Positions 26,684 through 35,708 are shown, numbered from the stretch's first letter. The stretch: 64,000 bases of DNA from JAIXWP01 sp965247015 (GCA_965247015.1 CBDFGG010000003.1:310001-374000), one strand, 5' to 3'. The notes: generated by a model from the letters alone, not told the origin. Numbers and translations: made by a program.

Positions 26684-28675
26684 ATGAAGCCGCTTCTCTC
26701 CAAATCATTGTTGATTCTCTTGATTGGTGTTGCTTTTTTCCAAATCACTTTCGGACAAAAGCTCATGAATTGGGACATGATGGACATCACATTTCCTTGG
26801 AGAAATTTTATTGGCGCTTGCCTTCAAGAAGGAATACTTCCCACTTGGAATCCATATATCACGCTTGGCTTTCCGCAACAAGCCGATCCACAAACGTGGT
26901 ATCCTGTATCAGCTTTGATTTCCCTTCCCTTTGGATATAATTTATACGCGTTACACTTCGAGTTTATTCTTCATTTGATCATAGCAGGACTTGGCTTTCG
27001 ATATTTATTGAAAAGCTTTGAGATAAAAAATGAAATAGCACTCTTCCTTTTTTCCCTTGCGTATGTCTGTTCTGGATTTTTTGTAGGCAACGCTCAATTC
27101 ATGGGATGGATAGTTAGCGCCGCATGGATACCGATCATCATTGCATCGACACTGCTCTTCTTTCAAAAGCCGCAATGGAAGCTCCTTCTACAACTCGTAC
27201 TCTCCCTCTTCATGCTTCTCACCGGAGGATATCCCGGACTCTTTATCATCACGGGGTACGTTGTCATGGTCATTGCATTTTATTATTTATGGAAAAATTA
27301 TGGCGCTAAACTCCGCGAAATTCCTTGGATAAAACTGATGACTGGAATTGTCATTTTCTTGTGTTTATCATCTGTGGTACTTTACTGTAGCTTCGAAATT
27401 CGCAGTCACATTTATCGCGATCAACTAACTGTAGATCGCACACTATTCGGCTCTTTGAGCACGGAGAGTTTTATTTCATTGATGTATCCCTTCGGCACCG
27501 TCAATCAAACCAGCGAGCTTGGCAATGTCGATGTGTCTATCATCAATAGCTACTTCGGAATCTTCTCATTGGCATTTATTGTTTTGGCTTTTTTTCAAAG
27601 AAATAAAAAAGCCATTCTACTCTTCATCGCTGCACTTGTCTTCTTTATGATCGCACTTGGAAACGACCTCCCACTGCGCCGTTTACTCTACTACTTACCG
27701 TTTTGGAACACCTTTCGTTTTCCCACCATCTTTAGATTATTCGGAATCATCTTTTCACTTGCCGCAGCAGCGCATGTTTTCAATCAAATAAACCTCCAAA
27801 GAGATCGCAAAAAAATCATTGGTATTTTCATATCGATTGCAATACTTCAATTGGCTACAATGCTCGGCGCTTCCAGCCTTGGAGAAACATGGTGGTTGGT
27901 GACAAAAAAGAACTTGAGATATTTTATTTCTGAATCCACGATTGCACAACGCGTCGCAGCCCAAGCTTTCATCATCATGGTGCTCTATTCTTTGCTCGCA
28001 TTTATTATTTATGCAAAAAGAAAAAGCAACTATCTCCTCTGGATCACGCCTTTGCTGGTGATTGAAATACTTCTCTTCACTCAAATGAATGGCGCTAAGA
28101 CCGTGTACAACATGGATACAAAATTTCATGAGACACAAGCCGCAATAGCAGCACTGCCAAAAGATTTTCCTATACCAAACTTGAATGATAGTCTTGTGAA
28201 CTCTCAAGACAATGCATTGAAAGCACCGCCTTCCTTGTGGCGCAACATTAACATGCTCTACAAGAAACCTACGTTCTACGGATACACCCCCTATTATCTC
28301 GATAGTACATCAGCACTTGAGAATGATCCGGCGCTGCAAGAAATTATCGCGACACCCTTTTTGTATTTTTTACAAAAAGGTGCTGATCGAAATATTTCCA
28401 TCACAGAATTTTCGCCGAATAAGATCACATGTAGTGTTAACATAAGCTCAAAGAATACGTTGGTCCTCACTCAAAACAACTACCCCGGCTGGAAGGTCCT
28501 CATCGACGGCACCCCCGCTCCTCACCGCACCATCCATCACGCCATGATCGCCACCGACATCCCAGCTGGAAATCACAATATCACATTTGAGTTTTCCACA
28601 TCGACTATCACAACCTTATTCGCTCTCTCACTAATCACCTTCCTAGCCGTCCTCGTGGTATACTTTTATCTGTGA
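26684..28675 (+). CDS. YfhO-like multi-pass membrane protein
   Basis: A 663-residue integral membrane protein with about a dozen hydrophobic helices and a soluble C-terminal region. Early residues read WDMMDITFPWRNFIGACLQ and LPTWNPYITLGFPQQADPQ, the loop signature of the YfhO family, which resemble GT-C glycosyltransferases and act in teichoic acid or lipid glycosylation in Firmicutes. The late GWKVLIDGTPAP lies in the exoplasmic domain, with a last helix at the C-terminus. It is probably involved in adding sugars to a lipid or glycan outside the membrane, which is inference. Coupled with the FkbM gene. Confidence 0.75.
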   Translation: MKPLLSKSLLILLIGVAFFQITFGQKLMNWDMMDITFPWRNFIGACLQEGILPTWNPYITLGFPQQADPQTWYPVSALISLPFGYNLYALHFEFILHLIIAGLGFRYLLKSFEIKNEIALFLFSLAYVCSGFFVGNAQFMGWIVSAAWIPIIIASTLLFFQKPQWKLLLQLVLSLFMLLTGGYPGLFIITGYVVMVIAFYYLWKNYGAKLREIPWIKLMTGIVIFLCLSSVVLYCSFEIRSHIYRDQLTVDRTLFGSLSTESFISLMYPFGTVNQTSELGNVDVSIINSYFGIFSLAFIVLAFFQRNKKAILLFIAALVFFMIALGNDLPLRRLLYYLPFWNTFRFPTIFRLFGIIFSLAAAAHVFNQINLQRDRKKIIGIFISIAILQLATMLGASSLGETWWLVTKKNLRYFISESTIAQRVAAQAFIIMVLYSLLAFIIYAKRKSNYLLWITPLLVIEILLFTQMNGAKTVYNMDTKFHETQAAIAALPKDFPIPNLNDSLVNSQDNALKAPPSLWRNINMLYKKPTFYGYTPYYLDSTSALENDPALQEIIATPFLYFLQKGADRNISITEFSPNKITCSVNISSKNTLVLTQNNYPGWKVLIDGTPAPHRTIHHAMIATDIPAGNHNITFEFSTSTITTLFALSLITFLAVLVVYFYL

Positions 28676-29133
28676 AAGATTTTCGATTCTCGATTCTCGA
28701 TTCTCGATTCTCGAATGAGGGTTTGTCCACGGATTTGCACCACCCTTCGACTCCGCATTTAATCTGCGCTACGCTTGATCAAATGCTCCGCTCAGGGAAC
28801 GGCGTTCGCTCGCTAAATGGGAAAAAAGAAAAAAAAATGGGGCATAAAATGCCCCATTTTTTTTTCTTTTTTCCCATTCTGAGCGGAGCACTTCGTTCCC
28901 TGAGCGGAACGAAGCGTTAGCGAAGTGAAGTCGAAGGGTGGTCCAAATCCATGGAGCGAGTTCTTTTCTTTTTTCCCATTTAGCAAGCGAACACCGTTCC
29001 CAAAGTGCCACCCTGAGCCTGTCCTAGGGCGCAGTGAGAAATTTGCGAAGCAAAAATTTCGAACGAAGTCGAAGAGGATGGTGCAAACCCGTGGACAAAC
29101 CCCATCAAGAATCGAGAATCGAGAATCGAGAAT
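28676..29133. repeat. Nested palindromic block between convergent genes
   Basis: This 458-bp gene-free block separates the ends of two convergent genes. Its borders are heptamer arrays in opposite sense: GATTCTC repeated near 28685-28712 and GAATCGA repeated near 29105-29128. Inside, 28726-28750 (TCCACGGATTTGCACCA...) matches the reverse complement of 28931-28955 at 23 of 25 positions, with a third related copy at about 29069-29097. A perfect 30-bp hairpin lies near the middle, and a partial copy of its left arm recurs in reverse near 28962-28998. It also holds a CCTGAGCCTGTCC-like motif. Likely a bidirectional terminator zone. Confidence 0.75.
28816..28878. terminator. Perfect 30-bp hairpin, bidirectional terminator candidate
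   Basis: 28816-28845 and 28849-28878 are exact reverse complements around an AAA loop. The stem holds TGGGG next to A9/T9 runs, so on either strand a GC stem is followed by a T-rich tract. The position between convergent genes suits a terminator used from both sides. The pairing is seen; the function is inferred. Confidence 0.75.
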
Positions 29134-30747
29134 TTACAGTGAAATTTCGATCTTCTCTATCGTCTCACCAGTCGTTTTCATTGTGAGGGTGACTTCGCGG
29201 GTCTCGATCTTTTCGCCGTCTACAATTTCGACGCGGTAGGACTTATTGCCTTGTAAGCTCGCTTTAAAGCGTCCTGCTTTATCTGTTTCGCCCGAGGAGA
29301 TCAATTTACCTGACTCGTCAAATACATTCACTTTAATGCCTTTAATGACCTTGCCTGTTGCATTGCTTTTTGTAATGCAAATGATTTGACCAAACGTGCC
29401 GGTGTCGTATCCTTTTGATACGAGCTCATAGCTCGAAACATCGATCATGTAAATATCGCGCTCGCCATAGCTATCGCCGTATTCCGCTGCCATCAGCATC
29501 TTGGTGTTGTCGCTGGTCAAAGAGAAAGTCGATTCTTCATTTACAGTATTAATGGGATATCCCAAATTCACTGGAATACTCCATTCTCCATTAACTAATT
29601 CTGTTTTGAAAATATCATAGCTTCCCAAACATTCGTGTCCGTTGCTCGCGAAGTACAAGGTCTTTCCATTCGGGTGAATGAAAACGAATTTCTCATCGTC
29701 TTCTGTGTTGATCACCTTTCCCAAATTCTTAGGATTCGACCACTTCTCGCCTTTCTTATATGAAACATAAATATCACCTTGACCAAGTCCCTCAGGGCGC
29801 TCGCTGATGAAGTACAATGTATTTCCATCAGCAGTCATACTTACGGATGATTCAAAATAAGATGTGTTGATCGGACGAGGCATGCGCTCTGCAGCGTACC
29901 ACTTATTTTCTGAGGCACTCTTTTTCGAAAAGAAAATTTCTCCTGTAGTGGTCACTGTGTTCTTATACACATATACTCCGCTACCATCAGGAAACACGCT
30001 CAATACGGCATCGTAAGTATTTGTATTCACATCACCAGGAAGGGGTTCGCTATCCGACCATTTTCCTGAAGCATCATCATAAGTTGAATAGTAAATGTCT
30101 TCGAAAAATTTATAGTCTCCCTTCTTATCAATCTCTCCTCCTTTGGTATCGCTTCTTCTTGAAGTGAACACCAAAAACTTTCCATCTGCAGTGATGCATG
30201 GAGTGTATTCTTCGAAACGAGTATTGATAGCTTCTCCCATATTTTCCACTTTCACATCCACGGGCTTTGCCATCATCACTTTCGCGAAGTTGCATTCCTT
30301 TACATATTTAACAGCAAGCTCTTTCTCGTAGGTATTGCCGCGGGTTTTATCAATGTATTTTTGGAAATAAGAAATAGCCTTGTCAAGATCCGCGACGCGA
30401 TGATAAATCTGGCCATAGAAAAAATCGGTGGTGGTAGTTACTTCTGCATTAAGACCTACCGCTTTATTGAGGTACTCAAGAGCGAGATTATATTTCTTCA
30501 AATTGTAGTGACATTCTGCAATTCCATAATGCGCCGTTGCATTGGTAGGGTCGGTATCAAGTACTTCGCGGTAGATAGTGAGTGCACCGCGCATGTTATT
30601 CTCATTGAACTCATGTTTGGCTGCCACAATTTTCACTGCATTGGATGTTTGTCCGAAAAGGCCTGTGCCTGTAGTATCCGTTTGCGCTTGTGAAGTGATG
30701 TTCAGAAGGAAAAGGGCAGTAAGTGTGAGAAATGATGATAATTTCAT
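29134..30747 (-). CDS. PorE-like periplasmic/outer-membrane-associated TPR-PD40-CRD protein lacking the OmpA domain
   Basis: A 537-residue exported protein. The ATG at 30747 gives a clean signal peptide (MKLSSFLTLTALFLLNITSQAQ). Residues about 45-140 are TPRs (YREVLDTDPTNATAHYGIAE and following). About 165-440 are PD40/WD40-like beta-propeller repeats (CITADGKFLVFTSRRS; FIHPNGKTLYFASNGHECLG). About 450-537 is a carboxypeptidase-regulatory-like beta sandwich (NVFDESGKLISSGETDKAGRF). This is the domain order of the T9SS lipoprotein PorE, but the usual C-terminal OmpA peptidoglycan-binding domain is absent. It is divergent from murQ. Function is probably envelope-related. Confidence 0.8.
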   Translation of the reverse strand: MKLSSFLTLTALFLLNITSQAQTDTTGTGLFGQTSNAVKIVAAKHEFNENNMRGALTIYREVLDTDPTNATAHYGIAECHYNLKKYNLALEYLNKAVGLNAEVTTTTDFFYGQIYHRVADLDKAISYFQKYIDKTRGNTYEKELAVKYVKECNFAKVMMAKPVDVKVENMGEAINTRFEEYTPCITADGKFLVFTSRRSDTKGGEIDKKGDYKFFEDIYYSTYDDASGKWSDSEPLPGDVNTNTYDAVLSVFPDGSGVYVYKNTVTTTGEIFFSKKSASENKWYAAERMPRPINTSYFESSVSMTADGNTLYFISERPEGLGQGDIYVSYKKGEKWSNPKNLGKVINTEDDEKFVFIHPNGKTLYFASNGHECLGSYDIFKTELVNGEWSIPVNLGYPINTVNEESTFSLTSDNTKMLMAAEYGDSYGERDIYMIDVSSYELVSKGYDTGTFGQIICITKSNATGKVIKGIKVNVFDESGKLISSGETDKAGRFKASLQGNKSYRVEIVDGEKIETREVTLTMKTTGETIEKIEISL

Positions 30748-30793
30748 AAAATAAATAATAGCTGAGATAAAAGTAAGCAATTTTGCAATCTTC

Positions 30794-30801
30794 TACCTTT
30801 G
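30794..30801 (+). promoter_or_regulatory. Putative -7 box for murQ
   Basis: TACCTTTG fits TAnnTTTG in the gap before murQ. If it is used, a TTG at 30799 cannot be the start, which favours the next in-frame TTG at 30820. Confidence 0.45.
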
Positions 30802-30819
30802 CTATCTAAAATTACGCCA

Positions 30820-31629
30820 TTGAAATCGACCACCGAAAGTAGCAGTCGCTACGACCATTTGGAAAAGATGAGTGTTGCAGAGATTCTCAGCAGCATCAAT
30901 CGTGAAGATCAAACCGTGCCTCTCGCTGTAGAAAAGGCTTTGGGCGCGATTGAGCTGCTCGTTTCGCAGATTGTTCCAAGAATGAAAGAAGGCGGCCGAT
31001 TATTCTACATGGGCGCCGGCACCAGCGGTCGACTCGGCATCCTCGATGCATCGGAGTGTCCGCCCACTTTTGGAGTCGAACACGGCTTGGTAGTGGGACT
31101 AATAGCTGGCGGTGATAAAGCCATTCGATACCCCGTTGAAAACGCTGAAGACAGCACCACACAAGGTTGGCAGGATTTACAAAGCTTCGAGATCAATGAA
31201 AATGATACGGTGATCGGAATTGCAGCATCTGGCACCACACCGTATGTGATTCATGCGGTCAACAAATGCAAAGAACAAAATATCCTCACAGGATGTATTA
31301 CGTGCAATCAAGGCTCTCCCCTAGCTCAAGCGGTGGATTATCCGATTGAAGTAGTGGTAGGCCCTGAGTTTGTAACGGGCAGCACCCGCATGAAAAGCGG
31401 CACCGCACAAAAATTAGTACTCAATATGATTTCTACTTCCATCATGATCCAACTCGGTAGAGTAAAAGGAAATAAAATGGTAGATATGCAATTGAGCAAT
31501 CATAAACTCGTAAATAGAGGAACCCGCATGGTCATGGAGCAAACCGGACTCGATGAACAGACGGCACAAGAATTATTATTAAAACATGGAAGCGTTCGCA
31601 ACGCTGTCGACCACTTCCAATCGAAATAG
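30820..31629 (+). CDS. murQ: N-acetylmuramic acid 6-phosphate etherase
   Basis: A 269-residue cytoplasmic SIS-domain enzyme that cleaves the lactyl ether of MurNAc-6-phosphate to GlcNAc-6-phosphate and lactate during peptidoglycan recycling. Diagnostic stretches are TESSSRYDHLEKMSVAEIL at the start, FYMGAGTSGRLGILDASECP near residue 60, and EVVVGPEFVTGSTRMKSGTA near 180. There is no ATG at the family's N-terminus; the TTG at 30820 gives MKSTTESS and fits homolog length, but another near-cognate start is possible. It is 4 nt from the next gene. Confidence 0.93.
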   Translation: MKSTTESSSRYDHLEKMSVAEILSSINREDQTVPLAVEKALGAIELLVSQIVPRMKEGGRLFYMGAGTSGRLGILDASECPPTFGVEHGLVVGLIAGGDKAIRYPVENAEDSTTQGWQDLQSFEINENDTVIGIAASGTTPYVIHAVNKCKEQNILTGCITCNQGSPLAQAVDYPIEVVVGPEFVTGSTRMKSGTAQKLVLNMISTSIMIQLGRVKGNKMVDMQLSNHKLVNRGTRMVMEQTGLDEQTAQELLLKHGSVRNAVDHFQSK

Positions 31630-31633
31630 ACCG

Positions 31634-32206
31634 ATGCACGATTTAGAACCACATTACAACTGGCGCGAATTATATATTTCAAGCGAAGATCCTTTTTCTC
31701 CATTTTATGAAAGAGAATATTCTGAGTTTGAATTTTCAGATAAAATCTACAACCACTACATCCATCCTCAATGGGATAGTTTTGGTAGTCAGACCCTCTT
31801 CATCAAAGTCATCTTCGCAGATTACGATGATGGCTTCGCTATTATAGAGATGATGGGCGAATGGAATGATTTATTGTACAACGATATCATGCTCTTGAAA
31901 CGAGATATCGTAGAACACTTGATGCATCACGGCATCAATAAATTTATTTTAATCGGAGAAAATATTCTCAACTTCCACAGCAGCGATGATTGCTACTACG
32001 AAGAATGGTTTGAAGAAGTCAACGGAGAAGACGGATGGATCGCACTTTTAAATGTGCGTGATCACGTACTAGAAGATTTTCAAGCCGCGAACATCGATAG
32101 CTATTTCGTGCTCGGCGGCAAACTCAACGAAACCAAATGGCGCACCCTCTCCCCCGACCAACTCTTCGAACAAGTCAACTCAAATGTGATGAGAAGAATC
32201 GGGTAG
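31634..32206 (+). CDS. Conserved hypothetical protein, acidic, cytoplasmic
   Basis: A 190-residue soluble protein with no recognised domain. It is rich in aromatic and acidic residues, for example HSSDDCYYEEWFEEVNGEDG near residue 115, and has no signal peptide or membrane segment. The start at 31634 is the first ATG after the murQ stop; an upstream in-frame start lies within murQ. The four-base gap makes co-transcription with murQ nearly certain, but that does not reveal its function. A convergent terminator zone follows. Confidence 0.7.
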   Translation: MHDLEPHYNWRELYISSEDPFSPFYEREYSEFEFSDKIYNHYIHPQWDSFGSQTLFIKVIFADYDDGFAIIEMMGEWNDLLYNDIMLLKRDIVEHLMHHGINKFILIGENILNFHSSDDCYYEEWFEEVNGEDGWIALLNVRDHVLEDFQAANIDSYFVLGGKLNETKWRTLSPDQLFEQVNSNVMRRIG

Positions 32207-32357
32207 TTCAATGACAAGTGACAAGTGACAAATGACAAATGATCTCGGCTTCGCCGAGTCTAATTATTCTCGCGGAACGCGAGAATAATTGAATTTCTAT
32301 TTGTCATTTGTAATTTGTCAATTGTCATTGAATTTGTCAATTGTCATTTGTAATTTG
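32207..32357. terminator. Fold-back gap between convergent genes with two perfect hairpins
   Basis: After the plus-strand stop come tandem heptamers (GACAAGT and GACAAAT, about 32210-32242). Two perfect hairpins follow: 32244-32258 (6-bp stem, TTC loop) and 32262-32290 (13-bp stem AATTATTCTCGCG, GAA loop). Then come the reverse-complement heptamers (TTGTCAT and TTGTAAT, about 32297-32356). The outer arrays can pair with each other around the two hairpins. The site is exactly between convergent genes, so a bidirectional terminator is likely. Confidence 0.7.
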
Positions 32358-33035
32358 TCATTTACCAGCGCTTATCATCTCTCTCTTTCCGGGGGGGCCG
32401 GGGAGTCTGGTTACTTGGAAGCCTACACTTTGCATGTCACGGCGCACTTGACCTTTGGCGCAGTAGGTGACTAATATTCCTCCGGGCACCAAACACTTGT
32501 AAAGCTTATCAAATATCTCGGGGGTCCACATATCGGGTTGGGCGCGCGGTCCGAAGGCATCGTAATAAATGACGTCATACATTTGCTCTAACACAACCTC
32601 TTGAACGCTGATTTCTTCTTTTTTCAAATGAAAAAAATCAGTGACAGGCTGCATGCTATTCCACGCCACATCGTGCAGCTTTTTGAATACTTCCACAGAA
32701 TGTCCGCCCAATGTTTGAGCATTGCCGTAATCCGCCATGAGCGCGGCTTCTAGAGGAAAAGTTTCGAGGCTGTGAAAATGTATTTCACGTTGATGTGATT
32801 GAGCGTATGCCTCAGTTAGTAAGGCGTTGAGTCCTGTACCAAAACCCACCTCCAATACATGGATAATGGGGCGATCCGAAACAATCTTTTCGAGTCCTTG
32901 TTGAATGAAAACATATTGTGATTCCTGAAGGGCTCCATGCCTTGAATGATAGGTCTCATCCAACGATGAAAGATATAAAGAATGTGAACCGTCGGCCGTG
33001 GTGATGATTTCAGGTTGAATAGTATGTTTATTCAT
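32358..33035 (-). CDS. mnmD: MnmD-type tRNA (mnm5s2U34) methyltransferase
   Basis: A 225-residue class I methyltransferase related to the N-terminal half of MnmC, which completes methylaminomethyl modification at the wobble uridine. Motifs are HVLEVGFGTGLNALLTEAYA near residue 60, and the catalytic DAFGPRAQPDMWTPEIF near 160, matching the family's D-A/G-F-x-P. The C-terminus reads PGPPGKREM, also family-typical. The ATG at 33035 is preferred to an upstream in-frame start at 33092. The FAD oxidase half of MnmC is absent, as in other Bacteroidota. Confidence 0.88.
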   Translation of the reverse strand: MNKHTIQPEIITTADGSHSLYLSSLDETYHSRHGALQESQYVFIQQGLEKIVSDRPIIHVLEVGFGTGLNALLTEAYAQSHQREIHFHSLETFPLEAALMADYGNAQTLGGHSVEVFKKLHDVAWNSMQPVTDFFHLKKEEISVQEVVLEQMYDVIYYDAFGPRAQPDMWTPEIFDKLYKCLVPGGILVTYCAKGQVRRDMQSVGFQVTRLPGPPGKREMISAGK

Positions 33036-33077
33036 AACACAAATGTATAATTTAGCAGCACTAATACACGATAGTAT

Positions 33078-34205
33078 ATGGCGAAGAAACAAAGTTCTAC
33101 CGGAAACAAAAAAGAAAGCAAGAAAAGCTCTATTCTCACTTCAAATTCATTGAAGTTTCTTGAGAGCTATATCAATAATGCTTCACCAACGGGCTTCGAA
33201 AGCCCTGGACAACAGCTCTGGCTGGACTATATCCGTCCTTATATCGACACACATATTGTGGACACCTACGGCACCGTAGTAGGTGTTATCAATCCAGATG
33301 CAAAATACAAAGTGGTGGTAGAAGCTCATGCTGATGAAATCGCATGGTTTGTTCACTACATCACTGGTGATGGATTCATTTACCTACGTCGCAACGGAGG
33401 TTCAGATCACATGATCGCTCCAAGTAAGCGTGTAAACATTCACACTGATAAAGGTATTGTGAAGGGCGTATTCGGATGGCCTGCTATCCACACGCGCACC
33501 GCAGAAAAAGAAGAAACTCCTTCGATGAAAAACATCTTCTTAGAAGTAGGTGCTACTTCACGTGAAGAGGTAGAAAAAATGGGCATCCACGTAGGTTGTG
33601 TGGTGACATTTGATGATGAGTTTGCCATCCTGAACGACCGTTATTACATGGGCCGCGCACTCGACAACCGCATCGGTGGTTTCATGATTGCTGAAGTTGC
33701 AAGAATGCTGAAGGAAAATAAAGACAAACTTCCATTCGGAGTTTATTTCACCAATTCAGTACAAGAAGAAATTGGATTGCGCGGTGCTGAAATGATTGCA
33801 CACCGTATTCAACCAGATGTAGCGATCGTTACAGACGTGTGTCACGATTCACAAACTCCAATGATGAGCAAAATCGTCAATGGTGATTTGGCTTGCGGCA
33901 GAGGTCCTGTGTTGAGCTATGGTCCTGCGGTGCAGAACAATCTATTAAAGCACATCATTCAAGCAGCTGATAAAAATGACATCGCTATACAACGTCAAGC
34001 GGCTTCTAGAAGCACGGGTACAGATACGGATGCATTTGCTTACAGCAATGCAGGTGTTGCAAGTGCCTTGATTTCATTGCCATTGCGATACATGCACACT
34101 ACTGTAGAAATGGTGCACAAAGAAGACGTAGAAAACGTAATTAAATTGATCTACCATTCTTTGAAGTCCATCAAGAACAATCAAGATTGGAGATACATCA
34201 AATAA
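33078..34205 (+). CDS. M42-family metallopeptidase (glutamyl aminopeptidase/endoglucanase-like)
   Basis: A 375-residue di-metal aminopeptidase. Metal ligands are visible in VVEAHADEIAWFVHYI (~76), the RALDNRIGGF aspartate (~196), the catalytic pair VQEEIGLRGA (~227), AIVTDVCHD (~250) and the late histidine in PLRYMHTTVEMVH (~340). A lysine/serine-rich N-terminus of about 20 residues precedes the domain. It has no signal peptide and is probably a cytoplasmic oligomeric peptidase. It is divergent from mnmD and convergent with the signalling operon, with only 3 bases between the stops. Confidence 0.9.
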   Translation: MAKKQSSTGNKKESKKSSILTSNSLKFLESYINNASPTGFESPGQQLWLDYIRPYIDTHIVDTYGTVVGVINPDAKYKVVVEAHADEIAWFVHYITGDGFIYLRRNGGSDHMIAPSKRVNIHTDKGIVKGVFGWPAIHTRTAEKEETPSMKNIFLEVGATSREEVEKMGIHVGCVVTFDDEFAILNDRYYMGRALDNRIGGFMIAEVARMLKENKDKLPFGVYFTNSVQEEIGLRGAEMIAHRIQPDVAIVTDVCHDSQTPMMSKIVNGDLACGRGPVLSYGPAVQNNLLKHIIQAADKNDIAIQRQAASRSTGTDTDAFAYSNAGVASALISLPLRYMHTTVEMVHKEDVENVIKLIYHSLKSIKNNQDWRYIK

Positions 34206-34208
34206 GAT

Positions 34209-34610
34209 TTAGAGAACAATCTGCTCGATCGATTTCTTCAATTGATAAACATCGAGTGGTTTTTCTAAGATACGATGAACGCGCGGGGTACTCTCCGCGC
34301 GTTTTATGTCTGTACGATCGATCGTGCTTGAAAGCATGAAGACATAAAACGCATCGATAAGCGCAGGATCCAATTCATTGAACTGATCCATGCATTGAAA
34401 GCCTGTGAGACCAGGCATCATGATATCTAATAAAACAACATTCTTCTGAGTTTTCCAACGCTCTGGGTCTGCTTGAATTTTTGTAAGAAACTCAGTGCCG
34501 CTTGAATACACCAATACTTCTCCACCAATCTCTGCCAATTGCAACAACTTTGTGTTTACTGCAATATCAATATCATTATCATCAACAAGGTGTATTACCA
34601 ACTGCCTCAT
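34209..34610 (-). CDS. Single-domain response regulator
   Basis: A 133-residue receiver domain alone. The acidic pocket is HLVDDNDIDI near residue 8, the phospho-acceptor is D62 in LLDIMMPGLTG, and the conserved lysine is in RILEKPLD near 117. With no output domain it probably relays phosphate or acts by protein contact. It is the last gene of a five-gene minus-strand operon and overlaps the upstream receiver-kinase by 4 nt (ATGA). Confidence 0.92.
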   Translation of the reverse strand: MRQLVIHLVDDNDIDIAVNTKLLQLAEIGGEVLVYSSGTEFLTKIQADPERWKTQKNVVLLDIMMPGLTGFQCMDQFNELDPALIDAFYVFMLSSTIDRTDIKRAESTPRVHRILEKPLDVYQLKKSIEQIVL

Positions 34611-35692
34611 GCTTTATTAGGAATTTCGATTGTAAATGTTGTGAATTCATTTGGTGCAGACGCTACACTGATCTTTCCTCCCATCTTGCTCACCGCTTCA
34701 CGCACCAAATATAGGCCTACTCCGATGCCCGGACTCTTTGTTGTTTTCTGCGCAAAAATTTCTTCTACGCTTTTAAGAGCATCCGTATGCATACCAATTC
34801 CATTGTCTGTAAAGCGCAACAATAATTTGTCTGCATTTTGAACTACATGTATATCAATGGTCTTGGTTGATTTATTAGGATCATTAAACTTGATGGCATT
34901 TGCTAGAAGATTGCCTAATACAATTCTCAAGCGATATGCATCACCATTAAAATCAGTGCTAGAATTAATATCTTTTGTGATTTTGATTTTGTCTGCATCC
35001 TCGTATGCGGCATACTGATCAATGATCAAATCAATCAATTCATTCATATCAACACGTTGCACGCTTTCATCGCTGCGGATGTTTTGATAATAGTGAATGA
35101 TGTTCTGTACAAATGCATCGAGCTTCGTGGTGCTCTTCTCAATCATCTCCAAATAGCCCATTGCTTTCGGATCTAATCCTTCAATCTTAGCTAATTGAAT
35201 AACACCTTTGATGGAAACAAGCGGCGCTCTAAGATCGTGTGATGCGCTGTATATGAATTTTTCAAGATCAGAATTAGCCTGAACCAATTCTTCATTCTTG
35301 TTTTCAATTTCTTTTTTGGTGAAAAATTTATCGAAAGCATTTTCGATACAAATCTTCAAATCATTTTCGTCCCAAGGTTTGGTGACGTAGCGATACACTC
35401 CTCCTTTGTTGATGGCATCAATGACCGCTTCGATATCGGCATAGCCTGTTACAAGCACTCTTACAGCATCAGGAAAATCGGTGCGTGTCAATTCAAAAAA
35501 TTCGACACCACTGATATCGGGCATTTTTTGGTCAGAAAGAATCACTTGAATTTCCTGTTCATTGAGAATCTGAACAGCCTCCTGTGGCGACGTGGTCGTA
35601 TGCACTTCATAGTCTCTTCTAAAAAGAGCCTTGAAGGCCACGAGGTTATTCTCCTCGTCGTCTAGGTATAGTATTCTTTTAGTGTCCGACAT
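34607..35692 (-). CDS. Response regulator fused to a histidine kinase
   Basis: A 361-residue protein. An N-terminal receiver (ILYLDDEENN, phospho-acceptor D54 in LSDQKMPD, RYVTKPWDEND) is joined by a short coiled coil to a HisKA domain with H152 in SASHDLRAPL. The ATPase domain follows, with NLLANAIKFND near 247 and GIGVGLYLVREAVSKMGG near 330. It is cytoplasmic, with no membrane segment, so it probably receives phosphate from the 7TM kinase encoded upstream. The start at 35692 (MSDTKR) is preferred to a start 20 codons further upstream. Confidence 0.9.
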   Translation of the reverse strand: MSDTKRILYLDDEENNLVAFKALFRRDYEVHTTTSPQEAVQILNEQEIQVILSDQKMPDISGVEFFELTRTDFPDAVRVLVTGYADIEAVIDAINKGGVYRYVTKPWDENDLKICIENAFDKFFTKKEIENKNEELVQANSDLEKFIYSASHDLRAPLVSIKGVIQLAKIEGLDPKAMGYLEMIEKSTTKLDAFVQNIIHYYQNIRSDESVQRVDMNELIDLIIDQYAAYEDADKIKITKDINSSTDFNGDAYRLRIVLGNLLANAIKFNDPNKSTKTIDIHVVQNADKLLLRFTDNGIGMHTDALKSVEEIFAQKTTKSPGIGVGLYLVREAVSKMGGKISVASAPNEFTTFTIEIPNKA

Positions 35693-35708
35693 GGTCGGTA
35701 AAATAGGT

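Noticed and set aside
28672..29239. Frames within the 28.7-29.1 kb gap
   Set aside because: They consist of palindromic low-complexity sequence and overlap the PorE-like gene's end; no coding signal.
30799..30819. TTG start at 30799 for murQ
   Set aside because: It overlaps the putative -7 box; homolog lengths favour the TTG at 30820.
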